A DNA stretch of 64,000 nt from Nocardia uniformis NBRC 13702 (GCF_001613345.1 NZ_BDCE01000020.1:1-64000); one strand, 5' to 3'. Positions 8,537 through 18,867 are shown, counted from the stretch's first letter. Numbers and translations: made by a program. The notes: generated from the sequence alone by a model not told the origin.

Positions 8537-9150
8537 CCACCCTGGCACGCACCGTGGTGCTGGACGAGACCGTCCCCGCCCGCGCCCCCTGGTCCACCGT
8601 CGTTCGAGCCGGTGACCAGCTGGAGATCATCGACCTGCACGGCAATCAGGCCGTGGACTGTCTGCTCTATTCGGCCGCCGACCACTGCGACCGCTACAGC
8701 GCGCAGGCGACCATTGCCGCGCAGCGCAATATCTTCCTCGGCACCGGCAGTGTGCTGCTCACCGATAGCGGCACCGCGCTCATGACGGTGCTCGCCGACG
8801 AGGTCGGCAATCACGACACCGTCGCGGGCGCGTGCTCGCAGGAGTCCAATACCCTGCGCTACGGACACCACACCCGCCACCAGCACGCCTGTGTGGAGAA
8901 CTTCCTCGCCGAGGGCATGAAATGGGGCCTGGGCAAGCGCGATCTGGTGTCGAATATCAACTGGTTCATGAATGTTCCGGTGGAGGCCGACGGAACGCTG
9001 GGCATTGTGGACGGACTGTCCGCGCCCGGTATGAAAATCACGCTGCGGGCCGAGTTCGATACCCTGGTCCTGGTATCGAACTGCCCGCAGATCAACAATC
9101 CGTGCAATGGATTCGATCCGACACCGGTACGCATGGTGGTGAGTCGATGA
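8533..9150 (+). CDS. Urea carboxylase-associated protein 1 (DUF1989)
   Basis: This is the second DUF1989 paralogue, 205 residues. It has the family blocks LHGNQAVDCLLYSA, NHDTVAGACSQESNT, SNINWFMNVPV and SNCPQINNPCNGFDPTPVRM, in which the Cys, His and Asp residues are probable metal ligands or catalytic groups. With the preceding gene it likely forms a hetero-oligomeric carboxyguanidine deiminase acting between the carboxylase and allophanate hydrolase. It starts with ATG overlapping the previous stop (ATGA) and ends with ATGA into the next gene, so its translation is coupled on both sides. Confidence 0.88.
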   Translation: MTTLARTVVLDETVPARAPWSTVVRAGDQLEIIDLHGNQAVDCLLYSAADHCDRYSAQATIAAQRNIFLGTGSVLLTDSGTALMTVLADEVGNHDTVAGACSQESNTLRYGHHTRHQHACVENFLAEGMKWGLGKRDLVSNINWFMNVPVEADGTLGIVDGLSAPGMKITLRAEFDTLVLVSNCPQINNPCNGFDPTPVRMVVSR

Positions 9151-11123
9151 CCACCGTCGCCGAGGTCGTGCGGCCCGGAATGCAGTCGACGGTGCAGGAT
9201 TGGCCTGGACGCGTGGGCTATTGGCATGTGGGGGTGCCGCCGTCGGGTCCGATGGATGATCTGTCGTTCCGACTGGGCAATCGCGCACTGGGCAATCCGG
9301 AGGGCGCTCCCGGTATCGAATGCACACTCGACGGCCCCACCCTGCGCTTCGACGCGGCTACCCGGGTGTGTGTGACCGGCGCACCGGTACCGGTCACGAT
9401 GAATGGAAAACCGGTGCGGCAGTGGCGAAGTGTGCTGGTACCCGCCGGTGGAGTCCTCGATATCGGCGCTGTGCGCGGGCCGGGGATGCGCAGCTACCTA
9501 CTGGTGGCGGGCGGTATCGAGGTACCCGAATACCTGGGTAGCCGTGCGACTTTCACGCTCGGCAAGTTCGGTGGCCCGGACGGGCGGGCGCTGGCCGCGG
9601 GCGACAAACTCCAACTCGGTACGGCCTCGGGACAACTGAGCGCGGGCGTGCCGGGTGCGCAACAGCCGGTACTGACCCGACGCTGGGAACTCGCGGTCAC
9701 CGAGGGGCCGCACGGAGCGCCGGAATTCTTCACCCGCGAGGATTTCCAGACCATCCTCGATACCGACTACGACGTGCACTTCAATTCCGACCGTACCGGA
9801 GTGCGGCTCATCGGCCCGAAGCCGCAGTGGGCCCGCACCGATGGCGGCGAAGCGGGATTACATCCGTCCAATATCCACGACACCGCGTATTCCATTGGCG
9901 CCCTGGACTTCACCGGAGACACTCCGATTCTGCTCGGCCCCGACGGTCCGAGTCTGGGCGGCTTCGTCTGCCCGGTGACCGTGGTGGCGGCCGAGCGGTG
10001 GAAGCTGGGGCAGCTCGCCCCCGGCGATAGCGTGCGCTTCGTCCCGGTGCGGGCGGATCGAGCGGCCTCGCTGCACAGCCTGGGTCCGGACCGCCGTGCG
10101 GACTGGCCGATGGTGCTCTCCGGCGGCGGGGACGGTGACGACGGCATTCTCGCGCGGCGCGAGGCCGACGACAACACCCCGATCACCTACCGGCGCGCCG
10201 GAAACGACGGCATGCTCATCGAATACGGTGAGATGACCCTGGATCTCGGGCTGCGCGCCCGCGTCCACGCACTACACCAGCATCTGATGCGGCGGAATGA
10301 GCCGGGCATCACCGAACTCACGCCCGGCGTCCGGTCGCTACAGGTCCGTACGGACCCGGATCGGCTACCCACCGGCCGCCTACTGGACCTGCTGGCCGAG
10401 GCGGAGTCCGAACTCCCCGCCGCCGATGACCTCGTAGTACCCAGCCGCACCGTGCACCTGCCGCTCTCGTGGGACGACCCATCCACGAGAGAAGCCATTA
10501 CCCGCTATATGCACGGGGTGCGCTCGGATGCCCCGTGGTGTCCGTGGAATATCGAGTTCATCCGCCGGATGAACGGATTGTCTTCGGTGGACGAGGTTTT
10601 CGACACCGTCTTCGCGGCCGAGTACCTGGTGTTGGGCCTCGGCGATGTCTATCTGGGCGCACCCGTCGCGACCCCGACCGATCCCCGGCACCGCCTGGTC
10701 ACCACGAAATACAATCCGGCCCGCACCTGGACCCCGGAGAATGCGGTCGGTATCGGTGGCGCGTACCTGTGCATTTACGGCATGGAGGGTCCCGGCGGCT
10801 ATCAGTTCGTCGGCCGCACCACCCAGGTGTGGAACCACGCCTCGTCCGGGATGGACGAAGATCCCTGGCTGCTGCGGTATTTCGATCGCATCAGCTGGTA
10901 TCCGGTATCGGCCGAGGAGCTGCTGGACATGCGCGCCGATATCGCCGCCGGTCGCGGTGAACTGCGCGCCGAGGACGGCGAATTCAAACTCGCCGACTAC
11001 CGCGGCTTCCTGTCCGACAATGCCGATTCCATTGCCGAATTCCGGGCTCGCCAGGCCGAAGCCTTCACCACCGAGCGCGAATCCTGGCGCGCTGCGGGAG
11101 AACTAGCGGAGACAAACGTATGA
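9147..11123 (+). CDS. Carboxyltransferase of urea/guanidine carboxylase, lacking biotin domains
   Basis: The 658-residue protein matches the carboxyltransferase part of urea carboxylase. A KipA-like domain (about residues 1-300, with VGYWHVGVPPSGPMDDLSFR and GPDGPSLGGFVCPVTV) is followed by a KipI-like domain (from about 345, with PGITELTPGVRSLQVR). The usual tail YNPARTWTPENAVGIGGAYL and YQFVGRTTQVWNH comes next. Full urea carboxylases are near 1,200 residues and also carry an N-terminal biotin carboxylase and a C-terminal biotin carrier with an AMKM-type motif. Neither is present here or elsewhere in the window, so they must be supplied in trans. It transfers the carboxyl group from biotin to urea or guanidine. 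Translation is coupled to both neighbours. Confidence 0.85.
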   Translation: MTTVAEVVRPGMQSTVQDWPGRVGYWHVGVPPSGPMDDLSFRLGNRALGNPEGAPGIECTLDGPTLRFDAATRVCVTGAPVPVTMNGKPVRQWRSVLVPAGGVLDIGAVRGPGMRSYLLVAGGIEVPEYLGSRATFTLGKFGGPDGRALAAGDKLQLGTASGQLSAGVPGAQQPVLTRRWELAVTEGPHGAPEFFTREDFQTILDTDYDVHFNSDRTGVRLIGPKPQWARTDGGEAGLHPSNIHDTAYSIGALDFTGDTPILLGPDGPSLGGFVCPVTVVAAERWKLGQLAPGDSVRFVPVRADRAASLHSLGPDRRADWPMVLSGGGDGDDGILARREADDNTPITYRRAGNDGMLIEYGEMTLDLGLRARVHALHQHLMRRNEPGITELTPGVRSLQVRTDPDRLPTGRLLDLLAEAESELPAADDLVVPSRTVHLPLSWDDPSTREAITRYMHGVRSDAPWCPWNIEFIRRMNGLSSVDEVFDTVFAAEYLVLGLGDVYLGAPVATPTDPRHRLVTTKYNPARTWTPENAVGIGGAYLCIYGMEGPGGYQFVGRTTQVWNHASSGMDEDPWLLRYFDRISWYPVSAEELLDMRADIAAGRGELRAEDGEFKLADYRGFLSDNADSIAEFRARQAEAFTTERESWRAAGELAETNV

Positions 11124-12733
11124 GTGTGTGGATTCAGCGACGAGCCGACGCGGAAGTGGCGGCGCAGACGGCCACCTCACAGGGGCCGCTGGCGGGGTTG
11201 CGGCTGGCGGTCAAGGACAATGTCGATGTCGCCGGAGTACCGACTACCGCGGGGTGTCCCGAATTCGCGTATGACCCAGCGCAGGATGCGGCCGCTGTCG
11301 CCGCACTGAAGGCCGCGGGTGCGGTCGTGGTGGGCAAAACGAATTTGGACCAGTTCGCGACCGGCCTGGTGGGCACCCGCACCCCCTACGGCGCGGTCTC
11401 CAATGCCCTGCGGCCCGAATTCATTTCCGGCGGTTCCAGTTCCGGCTCGGCCGTCGCCGTCGCCACCGACGAGGTCGATATCGCCATCGGTACCGATACC
11501 GCCGGTTCGGGTCGAATCCCGGCCGCGTTCAATGGGATTGTCGGCATCAAGCCCACGGTGGGCGTGGTTTCCACGGCCGGCGTGGTGCCCGCCTGCCGCT
11601 CTTACGACTGCGTGACCATATTCGCCAGGGACCTCGCGGTGGCCGACCGCGCCATGGGTGTCATGGCTGCCGACGCTCCCGCACGGTCCTGGCCCGCCGA
11701 TATTCGACTGGCCGCACCACCACAGCCGGTGGTGGCCGTCTTCACCGAGTTGCCCGAGCTGGATGCGGTGTGGCGCGGCGCTTTCGAACGCACCGTCGCC
11801 GCGCTGAAGGAACGTGGCGCGACGATCGTGGCAATCGATCCGACGCCATTCCTCGCGGCCGCCCGCCTGCTGTACAACGGCGCCCTGGTAGCCGAAAGAT
11901 ACGAGGCGGTAGGCGGATTCGTGGACGCGCACCCCGAGTCCACCGATCCGACCGTGGCCTCGATCATTCGAGCCGCCCGCGATCTTCCCGCCCATCAACT
12001 GGTGGCGGATCTGGCGGAACTGGAACGCCTGCGTGTCCTCGCCATGGCGGGTATGGCCGACGCGGATGTCCTGCTTGTTCCCACCGCACCATTCCATCCG
12101 ACCATCGCCGAGGTCGCGGCGGACCCGATCGGGGTGAACTCCCGACTGGGTACCTACACCAACTTCTGCAACCTGTTCGACCTGTGCGCGGTGGCGGTGC
12201 CAGCGGGCACGGCCGGAGACGCGCAGTTCGGGGTGACGGTCATCGGGCGTACCTTCGAGGACGCCGTAGCAATGGATGTCGCCGCACTGGTGATGGATGG
12301 TGAACCGCCCGAATCCGCGTGGCCGCTATCGGTCGCGCCCGTGCACGACCTGGTGGTGTTCGGTGCTCACCTGCGCGGACAACCTCTCGAGTATCAATTG
12401 ATCGAATTGGGCGCGCGCTGGGCCGGCTCCGTTCGGACCGCCCCGCGATACCGCCTGGCCGTCCTGGACACGATCCCGCCCAAGCCCGGTGTTACCCGCC
12501 AACCCGAGGGCGAGCCAGGTGTATCCGTGCGGGGTGAACGCTGGCTGCTCTCCCCCGCAGCTCTCGGCCGCTTCCTCTCCGCGCTCCCAGCGCCCATGCA
12601 ACTCGGCTCGGTCGAACTCGATAATGGCTCCCGCGCCACAGCATTCGGCTGTGACGCCGGAGCCGCCGCATCGGGCAAGGACATCAGCGAGTACGGGGAC
12701 TGGCGCGCCGCTCTACGCGCCGGCGCGATCTGA
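11120..12733 (+). CDS. atzF: Allophanate hydrolase
   Basis: The 537-residue amidase-signature enzyme splits allophanate to ammonia and carbon dioxide, the last step of the carboxylase route. The Lys of VKDNVDVAG, the Ser of [11 protein letters not shown] and the Ser of [12 protein letters not shown] supply the Lys-Ser-Ser triad. The C-terminal region (from about residue 405, [20 protein letters not shown]) is the second domain typical of AtzF. Length is close to the usual figure for two-domain forms. ATG overlaps the previous stop. Its 3' end overlaps the convergent epoxide hydrolase by 21 bases. Confidence 0.93.
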   Translation: MSVWIQRRADAEVAAQTATSQGPLAGLRLAVKDNVDVAGVPTTAGCPEFAYDPAQDAAAVAALKAAGAVVVGKTNLDQFATGLVGTRTPYGAVSNALRPEFISGGSSSGSAVAVATDEVDIAIGTDTAGSGRIPAAFNGIVGIKPTVGVVSTAGVVPACRSYDCVTIFARDLAVADRAMGVMAADAPARSWPADIRLAAPPQPVVAVFTELPELDAVWRGAFERTVAALKERGATIVAIDPTPFLAAARLLYNGALVAERYEAVGGFVDAHPESTDPTVASIIRAARDLPAHQLVADLAELERLRVLAMAGMADADVLLVPTAPFHPTIAEVAADPIGVNSRLGTYTNFCNLFDLCAVAVPAGTAGDAQFGVTVIGRTFEDAVAMDVAALVMDGEPPESAWPLSVAPVHDLVVFGAHLRGQPLEYQLIELGARWAGSVRTAPRYRLAVLDTIPPKPGVTRQPEGEPGVSVRGERWLLSPAALGRFLSALPAPMQLGSVELDNGSRATAFGCDAGAAASGKDISEYGDWRAALRAGAI

Positions 12734-13885
12734 ACGCACGGTGCGGAAGAACTCCCGAATATCGTCGGTGAGCAGCTGCGGCTCCTCCATGGCGGCGAAG
12801 TGCCCACCACGGTCCAGCTCCACCCAGTGCGTGATCGTGTTCTCGGTTTCCGCGTATCGGCGGATACCGACGTCGTGCGCGAAGATTATCGCGCCCGTGG
12901 GCACTCCGGAGTTCTGCTGCACCGCACCCCACGGTTGTTCCTGCGCGTACCCGACGTAGGCCGCCGACCCGGCCGTCTCGGTCAGCCAGTAGATCATCAC
13001 ATTGTTCAGCAGCCGATCGCGGTCGAGAATTTTGTCCGGCAACACATTTCGTGGATGGGTCCACTCCCGGAACTTATCCATGATCCAGGCGAGCTGTCCC
13101 ACCGGTGAATCCACCAGTCCGTAGGCGAGCGCCTGCGGTCGGGTGGACTGGACGGCGATATAGCCGAATTCCTCATTCATGAACGCCTCGATGCGCTGCA
13201 CCCGATCGCGCTCCATGCCGGTCAGTTCAGCCAGCTCCTGCTCCGAAAGCGGTAGCTGCGGCATGGGGCCGGGCCCACCGTTCACATGCACGCCGATAAC
13301 TCGGTCCGGCGCGACCCGCCCCACCTCCGGGCTCACCGCCGCACCGATATCGCCGCCCTGCACGCCGTACCGGTCATACCCGAGCCGCCGCATGAGTTCG
13401 TCCCAGGTGCGGGCGATGCGCTCGGTGGTCCAGCCGGAATCGGTGACCGGTCCGGAGAATCCGAAGCCCGGCAGCGACGGAATCACAAGGTGGAAGGCAT
13501 CATTCGGATTCCCGCCGTGCGCACCGGGATCGGTGAGCGGTCCGATGACATCGAGGAATTCGACAATCGAACCGGGCCAGCCGTGCGTCATGAGCAGCGG
13601 CACCGCCTCGGGTTCGGCCGAGCGGATGTGCAGGAAATGAATGCGCTGCTCATCGATCTCGGTGGTGAATTGCGGATAGCTGTTCAGTACCGATTCCACG
13701 ACGCGCCAGTCGTATTCGGTGCGCCAGTAGTCCACCAGCTCCCGCAGCCAGTTGACGGGCACGCCGGTATCCCAGTCATCGCCGGGCAGTGGTGCGGGCC
13801 AGCGCGCACCGTCGAGCCGAGCCCGCAAATCGTCGAGTTGCCGCTGCGGAATATCGATCCGGAAGGGAGTGATCTCTGTGCTCAT
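12713..13885 (-). CDS. Epoxide hydrolase (EHN-type alpha/beta hydrolase)
   Basis: The 390-residue protein has the N-terminal EHN region (from [20 protein letters not shown]) and an alpha/beta hydrolase core. HGWPGS at residues 101-106 forms the oxyanion region, D179 in GGDIGAAV is the probable nucleophile, and the His of [10 protein letters not shown] near the C terminus is the general base. These enzymes open epoxides to diols; the physiological substrate is unknown. ATG at 13885 is chosen because similarity begins at MSTEITPF; the frame extends seven codons further. No strong ribosome-binding site is seen. Confidence 0.9.
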   Translation of the reverse strand: MSTEITPFRIDIPQRQLDDLRARLDGARWPAPLPGDDWDTGVPVNWLRELVDYWRTEYDWRVVESVLNSYPQFTTEIDEQRIHFLHIRSAEPEAVPLLMTHGWPGSIVEFLDVIGPLTDPGAHGGNPNDAFHLVIPSLPGFGFSGPVTDSGWTTERIARTWDELMRRLGYDRYGVQGGDIGAAVSPEVGRVAPDRVIGVHVNGGPGPMPQLPLSEQELAELTGMERDRVQRIEAFMNEEFGYIAVQSTRPQALAYGLVDSPVGQLAWIMDKFREWTHPRNVLPDKILDRDRLLNNVMIYWLTETAGSAAYVGYAQEQPWGAVQQNSGVPTGAIIFAHDVGIRRYAETENTITHWVELDRGGHFAAMEEPQLLTDDIREFFRTVRSDRAGA

Positions 13886-13977
13886 GAGAACCACGATATG
13901 AGCCACCTAGGACATATTCGGCCCTAGCTGTTCGGAAAGTTCTCGCAGCCCGCTCGCCCGCGAACCGAGAACAATTT

Positions 13978-14451
13978 TCAGTCCGAAGTGGTGACGGCGG
14001 TGGGGTTTACGGTGTCGCGGATGATCCGCAGGCTCTCGATCAGCCCGTCGAGTTGTTCGGCGGTGAGGACACCGGTGAACCACTGCTCCACGCCGTCGAG
14101 ATAGGCGGGCAGCACGCGGGCGACGCGGGTGGCTCCGGCGGCGGTGAGGACGGCGTAGAAACTGCGGCGGTCGCCGGGGGCGGCTTCGCGTCGCACGAAA
14201 CCGTTGCGCTCCAGGCGATCCACCAGGCGGGTCACCCCGCTCGTCGACAATCCGGTTTGCGCGGCCAGATCGGTCATACGCAGTTTGCGACCGGGTGAGC
14301 GGGTCAGTCGCATGAGGGCATTGAGGTCCAGACCGGAGAGACCGTATTGCTTCCAGGTGGGCTCGAGTTTGGCGACCAGACCCTCGTGGGCCTCCAGAAA
14401 CAGTCCGATGGTGGTGAGACGAGGGTCCTCGAAGAGGCGTTTGGGGTCCAC
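13978..14451 (-). CDS. MarR-family transcriptional regulator
   Basis: The 157-residue winged-helix protein has the recognition region LRMTDLAAQTGLSTSGVTRL and the wing RRSFYAVLTAAG, with dimerisation helices at both ends. The start is GTG at 14451, preceded by AAGG about ten bases away. It is divergent from an SGNH hydrolase across a 109-base region that contains a strong promoter, so it probably represses that gene or itself and responds to a small lipophilic or phenolic ligand. The ligand is not readable. Confidence 0.9.
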   Translation of the reverse strand: MDPKRLFEDPRLTTIGLFLEAHEGLVAKLEPTWKQYGLSGLDLNALMRLTRSPGRKLRMTDLAAQTGLSTSGVTRLVDRLERNGFVRREAAPGDRRSFYAVLTAAGATRVARVLPAYLDGVEQWFTGVLTAEQLDGLIESLRIIRDTVNPTAVTTSD

Positions 14452-14488
14452 GAGCTAGACCTTAGACCCACCTCTGCAACGCGGATAG

Positions 14489-14529
14489 TTGACACGCGGA
14501 ACAGTTCGAGTATCTTGTTGCTAGCGCAA
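14489..14529 (+). promoter_or_regulatory. Sigma-70-type promoter with possible MarR site
   Basis: TTGACA (14489-14494) and TATCTT (14511-14516) are separated by 16 bases, a good vegetative promoter for the SGNH hydrolase. Immediately after the -10, TTGC (14518-14521) and GCAA (14526-14529) form a small inverted pair that could be bound by the divergent MarR protein. The operator part is weaker than the promoter part. Confidence 0.6.
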
Positions 14530-14560
14530 TATTCCTCACCGCAACTAAATGGAGGTTCCC

Positions 14561-15694
14561 ATGACAGAGCTCGAATGGGTGGCCGGTTTCCGCACCGCCC
14601 TGGTGCATCCGGGCGAGCGCATCCAGCTGGCTGACCCGCGCGGGTTCGACAACCAGACGCTGCGGCAGGTGCTGCACATGGCCGGCGGCGGAACGCGGAT
14701 CCGGGTGCGATTGACCAATCGCTACTCCGATCGAGACCTGGTAATCGGTACCGCGCGAATCGCGCTGCGCAAGGCCGGGGCGGAGATCGTGGCCGAGACC
14801 GATACCGAGGTGCGGTTCGCGGGGTCCGCGCAGGTGCGGGTCCCGGCGTACGGCGATGCGATCAGCGACCCCATCGATATGACGGTGACAGCCGGGACCG
14901 ATCTGGCACTCAGCCTCTACCTGCCGGAGCCGACGGGGCTCGCGCCCTACGCGCAGCTACCCAATGAATCCGGGTGGATTGCCACGGGTGACCGGACCGC
15001 CGATCTCGCGCTGCCAACGGCCGAGGAGACCACCTCGCAGTTCTTCGTCACCGGCGTGGATGTCCTGGCCCCCGCCGACACCCCGGTACTTGTGGCCTTC
15101 GGGGACTCCTGGTTCCAGGGCACGGGTTCGACGCACGGGGCCAATCGCCGCTCGGTGGATGTACTCAATGAACGACTGAGCCGGAGCTGGGTGGTGAATC
15201 AGGGCAGCGGCGGAAACCGATTGCTGACCAAGGAGATCGGCGAGTCCGGTTTGGCGCGGTTCGAGCGGGATGTGCTTGCGGTGCCGGGCGTGCGTGCGGT
15301 GCTGGTGAATTTCGGTATCAACGATCTGATCCTCGACGAGCGGACCACTCCCGCCGAGGATCTGATCGCCGGGTTCACGGAGTTGGCGCAACGGGCGCAC
15401 GACGCCGGGCTGCCCGTGTACGCCAACACCATCGGCCCCTTCGGTGGGGCCTACTACCCCGGTCTCGCCGTTGAGACCGGGATGCCGGTGCGACGGGAAG
15501 TCAATGCATGGCTTCGCGGCACCGACGTTTTCGACGCGGTCTTCGATGTCGCCGCCGCGGTGCAGGATCCGGACCGGCCGGATTTCCTGCATCCCGAATT
15601 CGACGGTGACGGTATGCATCTCAACGATGCAGGTGCCCGCGCCATGGCCGGGGCAATGGATCTCACCGCGCTGGATCTCACCGAGCGGAGCTGA
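14561..15694 (+). CDS. SGNH/GDSL-type hydrolase
   Basis: The 377-residue protein has an N-terminal beta-rich domain (about residues 1-165) and a C-terminal SGNH esterase fold. FGDSWFQG gives Ser183, GSGGNRL the block II Gly, FGINDL the block III Asn254, and DGMHLNDAG the catalytic Asp and His. The family cleaves ester or acetyl groups on lipids or carbohydrates; no secretion signal is visible, so it is probably cytoplasmic. The ATG at 14561 follows GGAGG by five bases. Its upstream promoter and divergent MarR neighbour suggest inducible expression. Confidence 0.9.
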   Translation: MTELEWVAGFRTALVHPGERIQLADPRGFDNQTLRQVLHMAGGGTRIRVRLTNRYSDRDLVIGTARIALRKAGAEIVAETDTEVRFAGSAQVRVPAYGDAISDPIDMTVTAGTDLALSLYLPEPTGLAPYAQLPNESGWIATGDRTADLALPTAEETTSQFFVTGVDVLAPADTPVLVAFGDSWFQGTGSTHGANRRSVDVLNERLSRSWVVNQGSGGNRLLTKEIGESGLARFERDVLAVPGVRAVLVNFGINDLILDERTTPAEDLIAGFTELAQRAHDAGLPVYANTIGPFGGAYYPGLAVETGMPVRREVNAWLRGTDVFDAVFDVAAAVQDPDRPDFLHPEFDGDGMHLNDAGARAMAGAMDLTALDLTERS

Positions 15695-15712
15695 CGGCAC
15701 CGGCCGCGGGGA

Positions 15713-17131
15713 TCAAGGCAGCCGCGGACCTGCACCCCGGTCCTGTTTCAACCCATTGGTCCACAGGTTGTCGGCGATATCGCGGCCCAGCCGCACGCCG
15801 CCGATATTCTGCGTCAGGTCCATTTCGCCGTTCGCGCCGGTGGCGAAGGCGTCGAAAGACCAGTGCACACCGAGGAATACCCGGCTGCGGCCGTTCTCCT
15901 CCATCATCTGCCACAGGCCGTCCGGGAAGTGCCGGGTGTGCCGGGTGCGAGCCACGCCGTCATTGTCGGTGGTGCTGCCGTCGAGTTCCGCGGAGACGAC
16001 ACCCAATCCGTCGACGAGGGTGTCGGGCCCTTCGGCGGTGACACCGTAGAACCGGCGGGTGATCTGCAATGCCGCGGCGCCGAAGGTGGCGTGTCCGGAC
16101 GGGTAGGCCGGGAACGGTGGGGTGAAGTTGAACGCGACCTCATTGCTGCGCGGTGCGCCGTGCGGTCGCCAGCACGGATCGCAGTCCGGATCCAGGCCGC
16201 GGCCCGGGGTGCTATCGGGCCCCATGGACGGGTCGTACTCCCGGATACCGAGTACGGGCCGCCACAGATTGTGCCGGTACTTTTCGTCCCAGCACAGGAT
16301 TCCGGCATCGGCGAGCGCGATATTGACCAGTGCGAACAGGCGTGCGTTCTGCTCGACAGTGTTGTCGCGGGCGTGCGCGACGGCGCGCACGATCTGGTTG
16401 TAGAGCCGTGGCGGGGTGCCCACCCCCTTGGAGCCGTCATAGCCCCAGAACACGCCGATCAGGGTTTCGTCGGCGGTGCGCGCGGCCATGCCGGTCGGCA
16501 GACTGGCGGCGGCCTCGGGCGCGATGCCCTTGGCCCGCACCTCACGCAGGGCGTCCAGGTAGCGCGGGTCGACCCCCTTCGGCGGCGGATCAAGGGTGTA
16601 GCGCGTGCTCACCGCGAAACACCGGGAGCGCGCGCCGTAGTGGGGTGCGTAGTACCCCTGCGCCGGATTGACCGGGTCCGGGCGGTGATTGGGCGCGGCA
16701 GTATCGGGGTGATAGTTCTTGGCGTCGGTACCCGGATCACCCTTGCGAACCCGGAGTACGGCACGGGCGACGGCCTGTCCGTGTGCGGTGCCGCGACCGA
16801 CACCCGGACCCGACAGATCGGCCTCCCGCAGGGCGCGGTCCAAACGCCCGTTCTGCGCCGGATACAGCGCCGACAGGGTGGCGTGCGCGGCGACCGCCAT
16901 GGCCGCGTCCACGGCTGCGCCATTGGCGGCGACCGGCGGCGCGGTCAGCCAGGTGCCGTGTGGCGCACCGACAATGCTGAAGTACGCGTCGTGCATGGCC
17001 GCGTGCACGATGGCGAGTGAACGCGAACTGCCGATCGGACCGCGCGAACCGCGTTCGGCCTGCTTCAGTTCGGTGTGTGCGATGCGATCCGCTTCCAACG
17101 CCACCGCGTTCCAATACAGGATCTGGTCCAC
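15713..17131 (-). CDS. Vanadium-dependent haloperoxidase
   Basis: The 472-residue protein carries all vanadate-binding positions of the haloperoxidase/PAP2 family: K284 and R291 in KYRHNLWRP, S345-G346-H347 in PSGHATFG, and R417 with H423 in RSRVFLGVHWSFD. The spacings K-x6-R and R-x5-H match the family. Such enzymes oxidise halide with hydrogen peroxide, or act as acid phosphatases when the halide site differs, so chemistry must be tested. No signal peptide is obvious. It converges with the SGNH gene with 18 bases between the stops and stands alone upstream, 173 bases from the ABC permease stop. Confidence 0.88.
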   Translation of the reverse strand: MDQILYWNAVALEADRIAHTELKQAERGSRGPIGSSRSLAIVHAAMHDAYFSIVGAPHGTWLTAPPVAANGAAVDAAMAVAAHATLSALYPAQNGRLDRALREADLSGPGVGRGTAHGQAVARAVLRVRKGDPGTDAKNYHPDTAAPNHRPDPVNPAQGYYAPHYGARSRCFAVSTRYTLDPPPKGVDPRYLDALREVRAKGIAPEAAASLPTGMAARTADETLIGVFWGYDGSKGVGTPPRLYNQIVRAVAHARDNTVEQNARLFALVNIALADAGILCWDEKYRHNLWRPVLGIREYDPSMGPDSTPGRGLDPDCDPCWRPHGAPRSNEVAFNFTPPFPAYPSGHATFGAAALQITRRFYGVTAEGPDTLVDGLGVVSAELDGSTTDNDGVARTRHTRHFPDGLWQMMEENGRSRVFLGVHWSFDAFATGANGEMDLTQNIGGVRLGRDIADNLWTNGLKQDRGAGPRLP

Positions 17132-17304
17132 TTGTACTGCCTCCCAAGGAAATCTATCTACTCGCGGGCCGGGCCTCCGGATCTGCCCATGCCGCTACAA
17201 TGCGCTGATTTCCTGCGGATTTCGGCAGTAGTGCGCTACCCGAATTCTGTCGGAAGGGTTCGAATGCGTGCGAGTAGCGCGACGAGGGGCGCACCCATCG
17301 CAGG

Positions 17305-18867
17305 TCAGCGCGGTTTCACCGCGTCGAGTAGCTCCGGGCCACGAGTCTCCAACCGCTTGGTCGCGAGATTGACGCCGAGTAGACCCGCGGCCAGCCCCAG
17401 TCCGATACCGACCGGCAGCGCTGACCACATGATGAACGAATTGTCCCGGACCGCACCGATCCCCAGAATCACCAGCACCGGCGCACAGGCCACCAACTGC
17501 CCCAATCCGACACCCAGCTGTAGCAGTATCTTCGCGCAGCCCGGATTGCCCGAGGCCGCGAAGGGGTTGCCACGCTGCGGCGGTAGCGGATACGGCGCGT
17601 AGGTGGACAGGAAGACCACCGCGCCCGCACCCACCCCGAGCAGGACCGGCAGGGTGGCCAGCCCCCACGGATACATTCGCGTTTGCCCGAGCACCCCGGG
17701 GAGAACGAGCGAGGCGAGCAGCGCCACCGGCGCGACGAGTAGCAACCAGGCCAGTACCCGGCCGCGCACATCGGCGCGGGCGGCGCTCGGAGTCACAATG
17801 GTCTGCCAGACCGCCGTGCCGTCGAAACCATAGAGGTTGGCGCCCGCCATGGCGGCCAGCCACACCACGAAAGAGCCTGCGAACGGGATGATTTGACTGT
17901 TGTCGTTCTGAATGGCGATGAATATCGGCAGGACGAAACCGATCAGCAGTAGCGGCAGCAGGGTGGCGCGGCGGCGACTGTCACGCCACCAGGTACGCAG
18001 TTCCTTACCGACCACCGCACCGATCGGCGTGCTGGGGAGGGTGCGTTCCAGCAACCCGGTTTCACCATTGGCACGCACTTCCGCGGCGGGCGCGGGCGGG
18101 GTGGTGAGGCGACGGCCCAGCAGGGTCGCCCAGGCCTGCCACAGCAGCAGCGACAGCAAACCCAATCCGAGCAGTGGCAGCACGGCGAGTAGCCAGTTGC
18201 CGTCGGCGGCGGCCTCCACCGCATACGGTGCCCAACCGGAGGGTGCGACGCGCAATGCCGTCGCCACCGCGTCCGGAGCGTCGCGCAGGGTCGGACCGAC
18301 ACTGCCGATGAGCAGATTGAGTGGGTAGTAGGCCAAGCCGAGCAACCCGGCCAGTAGGACACCGAGATCGCGCCCGCGCCGCGATCGCATGGCAGCGCCG
18401 ATCCAGCCCGTCATCGCGCGGGCCAACAAGACCACGAAGATCAGTTGCAGGATTACGCCGACCACCGCGAACAGCGCCGGAACCATGCCGTATTGCGCTG
18501 CTAGGAACACCAATCCGCTGAAGGCGAGCAGATTCACCACCACGGCGACACCCGCGAAGGATGCGGCCGCCAACCCATAGGCGAGTTGCCGATTGCTCAG
18601 CGGCAGTAGCCGAAAGTGCTCGGGCTGCAGGGTTTCGTCGCTACTACCGGTCAGGATCGGGCCGCACAGCCAGCCGAGCACCCACGCGCCGTACAGCGCT
18701 GCGGTGATATTGATCGCGCCGTGCAGGTTTCCGGGCGCACCCGCGACAGTGAACGCGATGGTGACCAGGGCGGCCGCCAGTCCGAAGAAGGCCCCCAGCC
18801 AGAATCCGATAGCCGCCCGGCCGCTGCGCATCCCACGAACGGTGAGTCGCAACCGCATTCGAATCAT
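17305..18867 (-). CDS. ABC transporter permease
   Basis: The 520-residue protein has about 12 hydrophobic segments in two sets, separated by a soluble stretch around residues 255-300 that includes VGKELRTWWRDSRRR. It is the membrane partner of the ATPase encoded just upstream: its ATG at 18867 overlaps the ATPase stop codon (TAATG), giving coupled translation. An in-frame GTG at 18879 would add four residues. The pair forms an exporter of the ABC-2 kind; cargo is unknown. Confidence 0.85.
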   Translation of the reverse strand: MIRMRLRLTVRGMRSGRAAIGFWLGAFFGLAAALVTIAFTVAGAPGNLHGAINITAALYGAWVLGWLCGPILTGSSDETLQPEHFRLLPLSNRQLAYGLAAASFAGVAVVVNLLAFSGLVFLAAQYGMVPALFAVVGVILQLIFVVLLARAMTGWIGAAMRSRRGRDLGVLLAGLLGLAYYPLNLLIGSVGPTLRDAPDAVATALRVAPSGWAPYAVEAAADGNWLLAVLPLLGLGLLSLLLWQAWATLLGRRLTTPPAPAAEVRANGETGLLERTLPSTPIGAVVGKELRTWWRDSRRRATLLPLLLIGFVLPIFIAIQNDNSQIIPFAGSFVVWLAAMAGANLYGFDGTAVWQTIVTPSAARADVRGRVLAWLLLVAPVALLASLVLPGVLGQTRMYPWGLATLPVLLGVGAGAVVFLSTYAPYPLPPQRGNPFAASGNPGCAKILLQLGVGLGQLVACAPVLVILGIGAVRDNSFIMWSALPVGIGLGLAAGLLGVNLATKRLETRGPELLDAVKPR

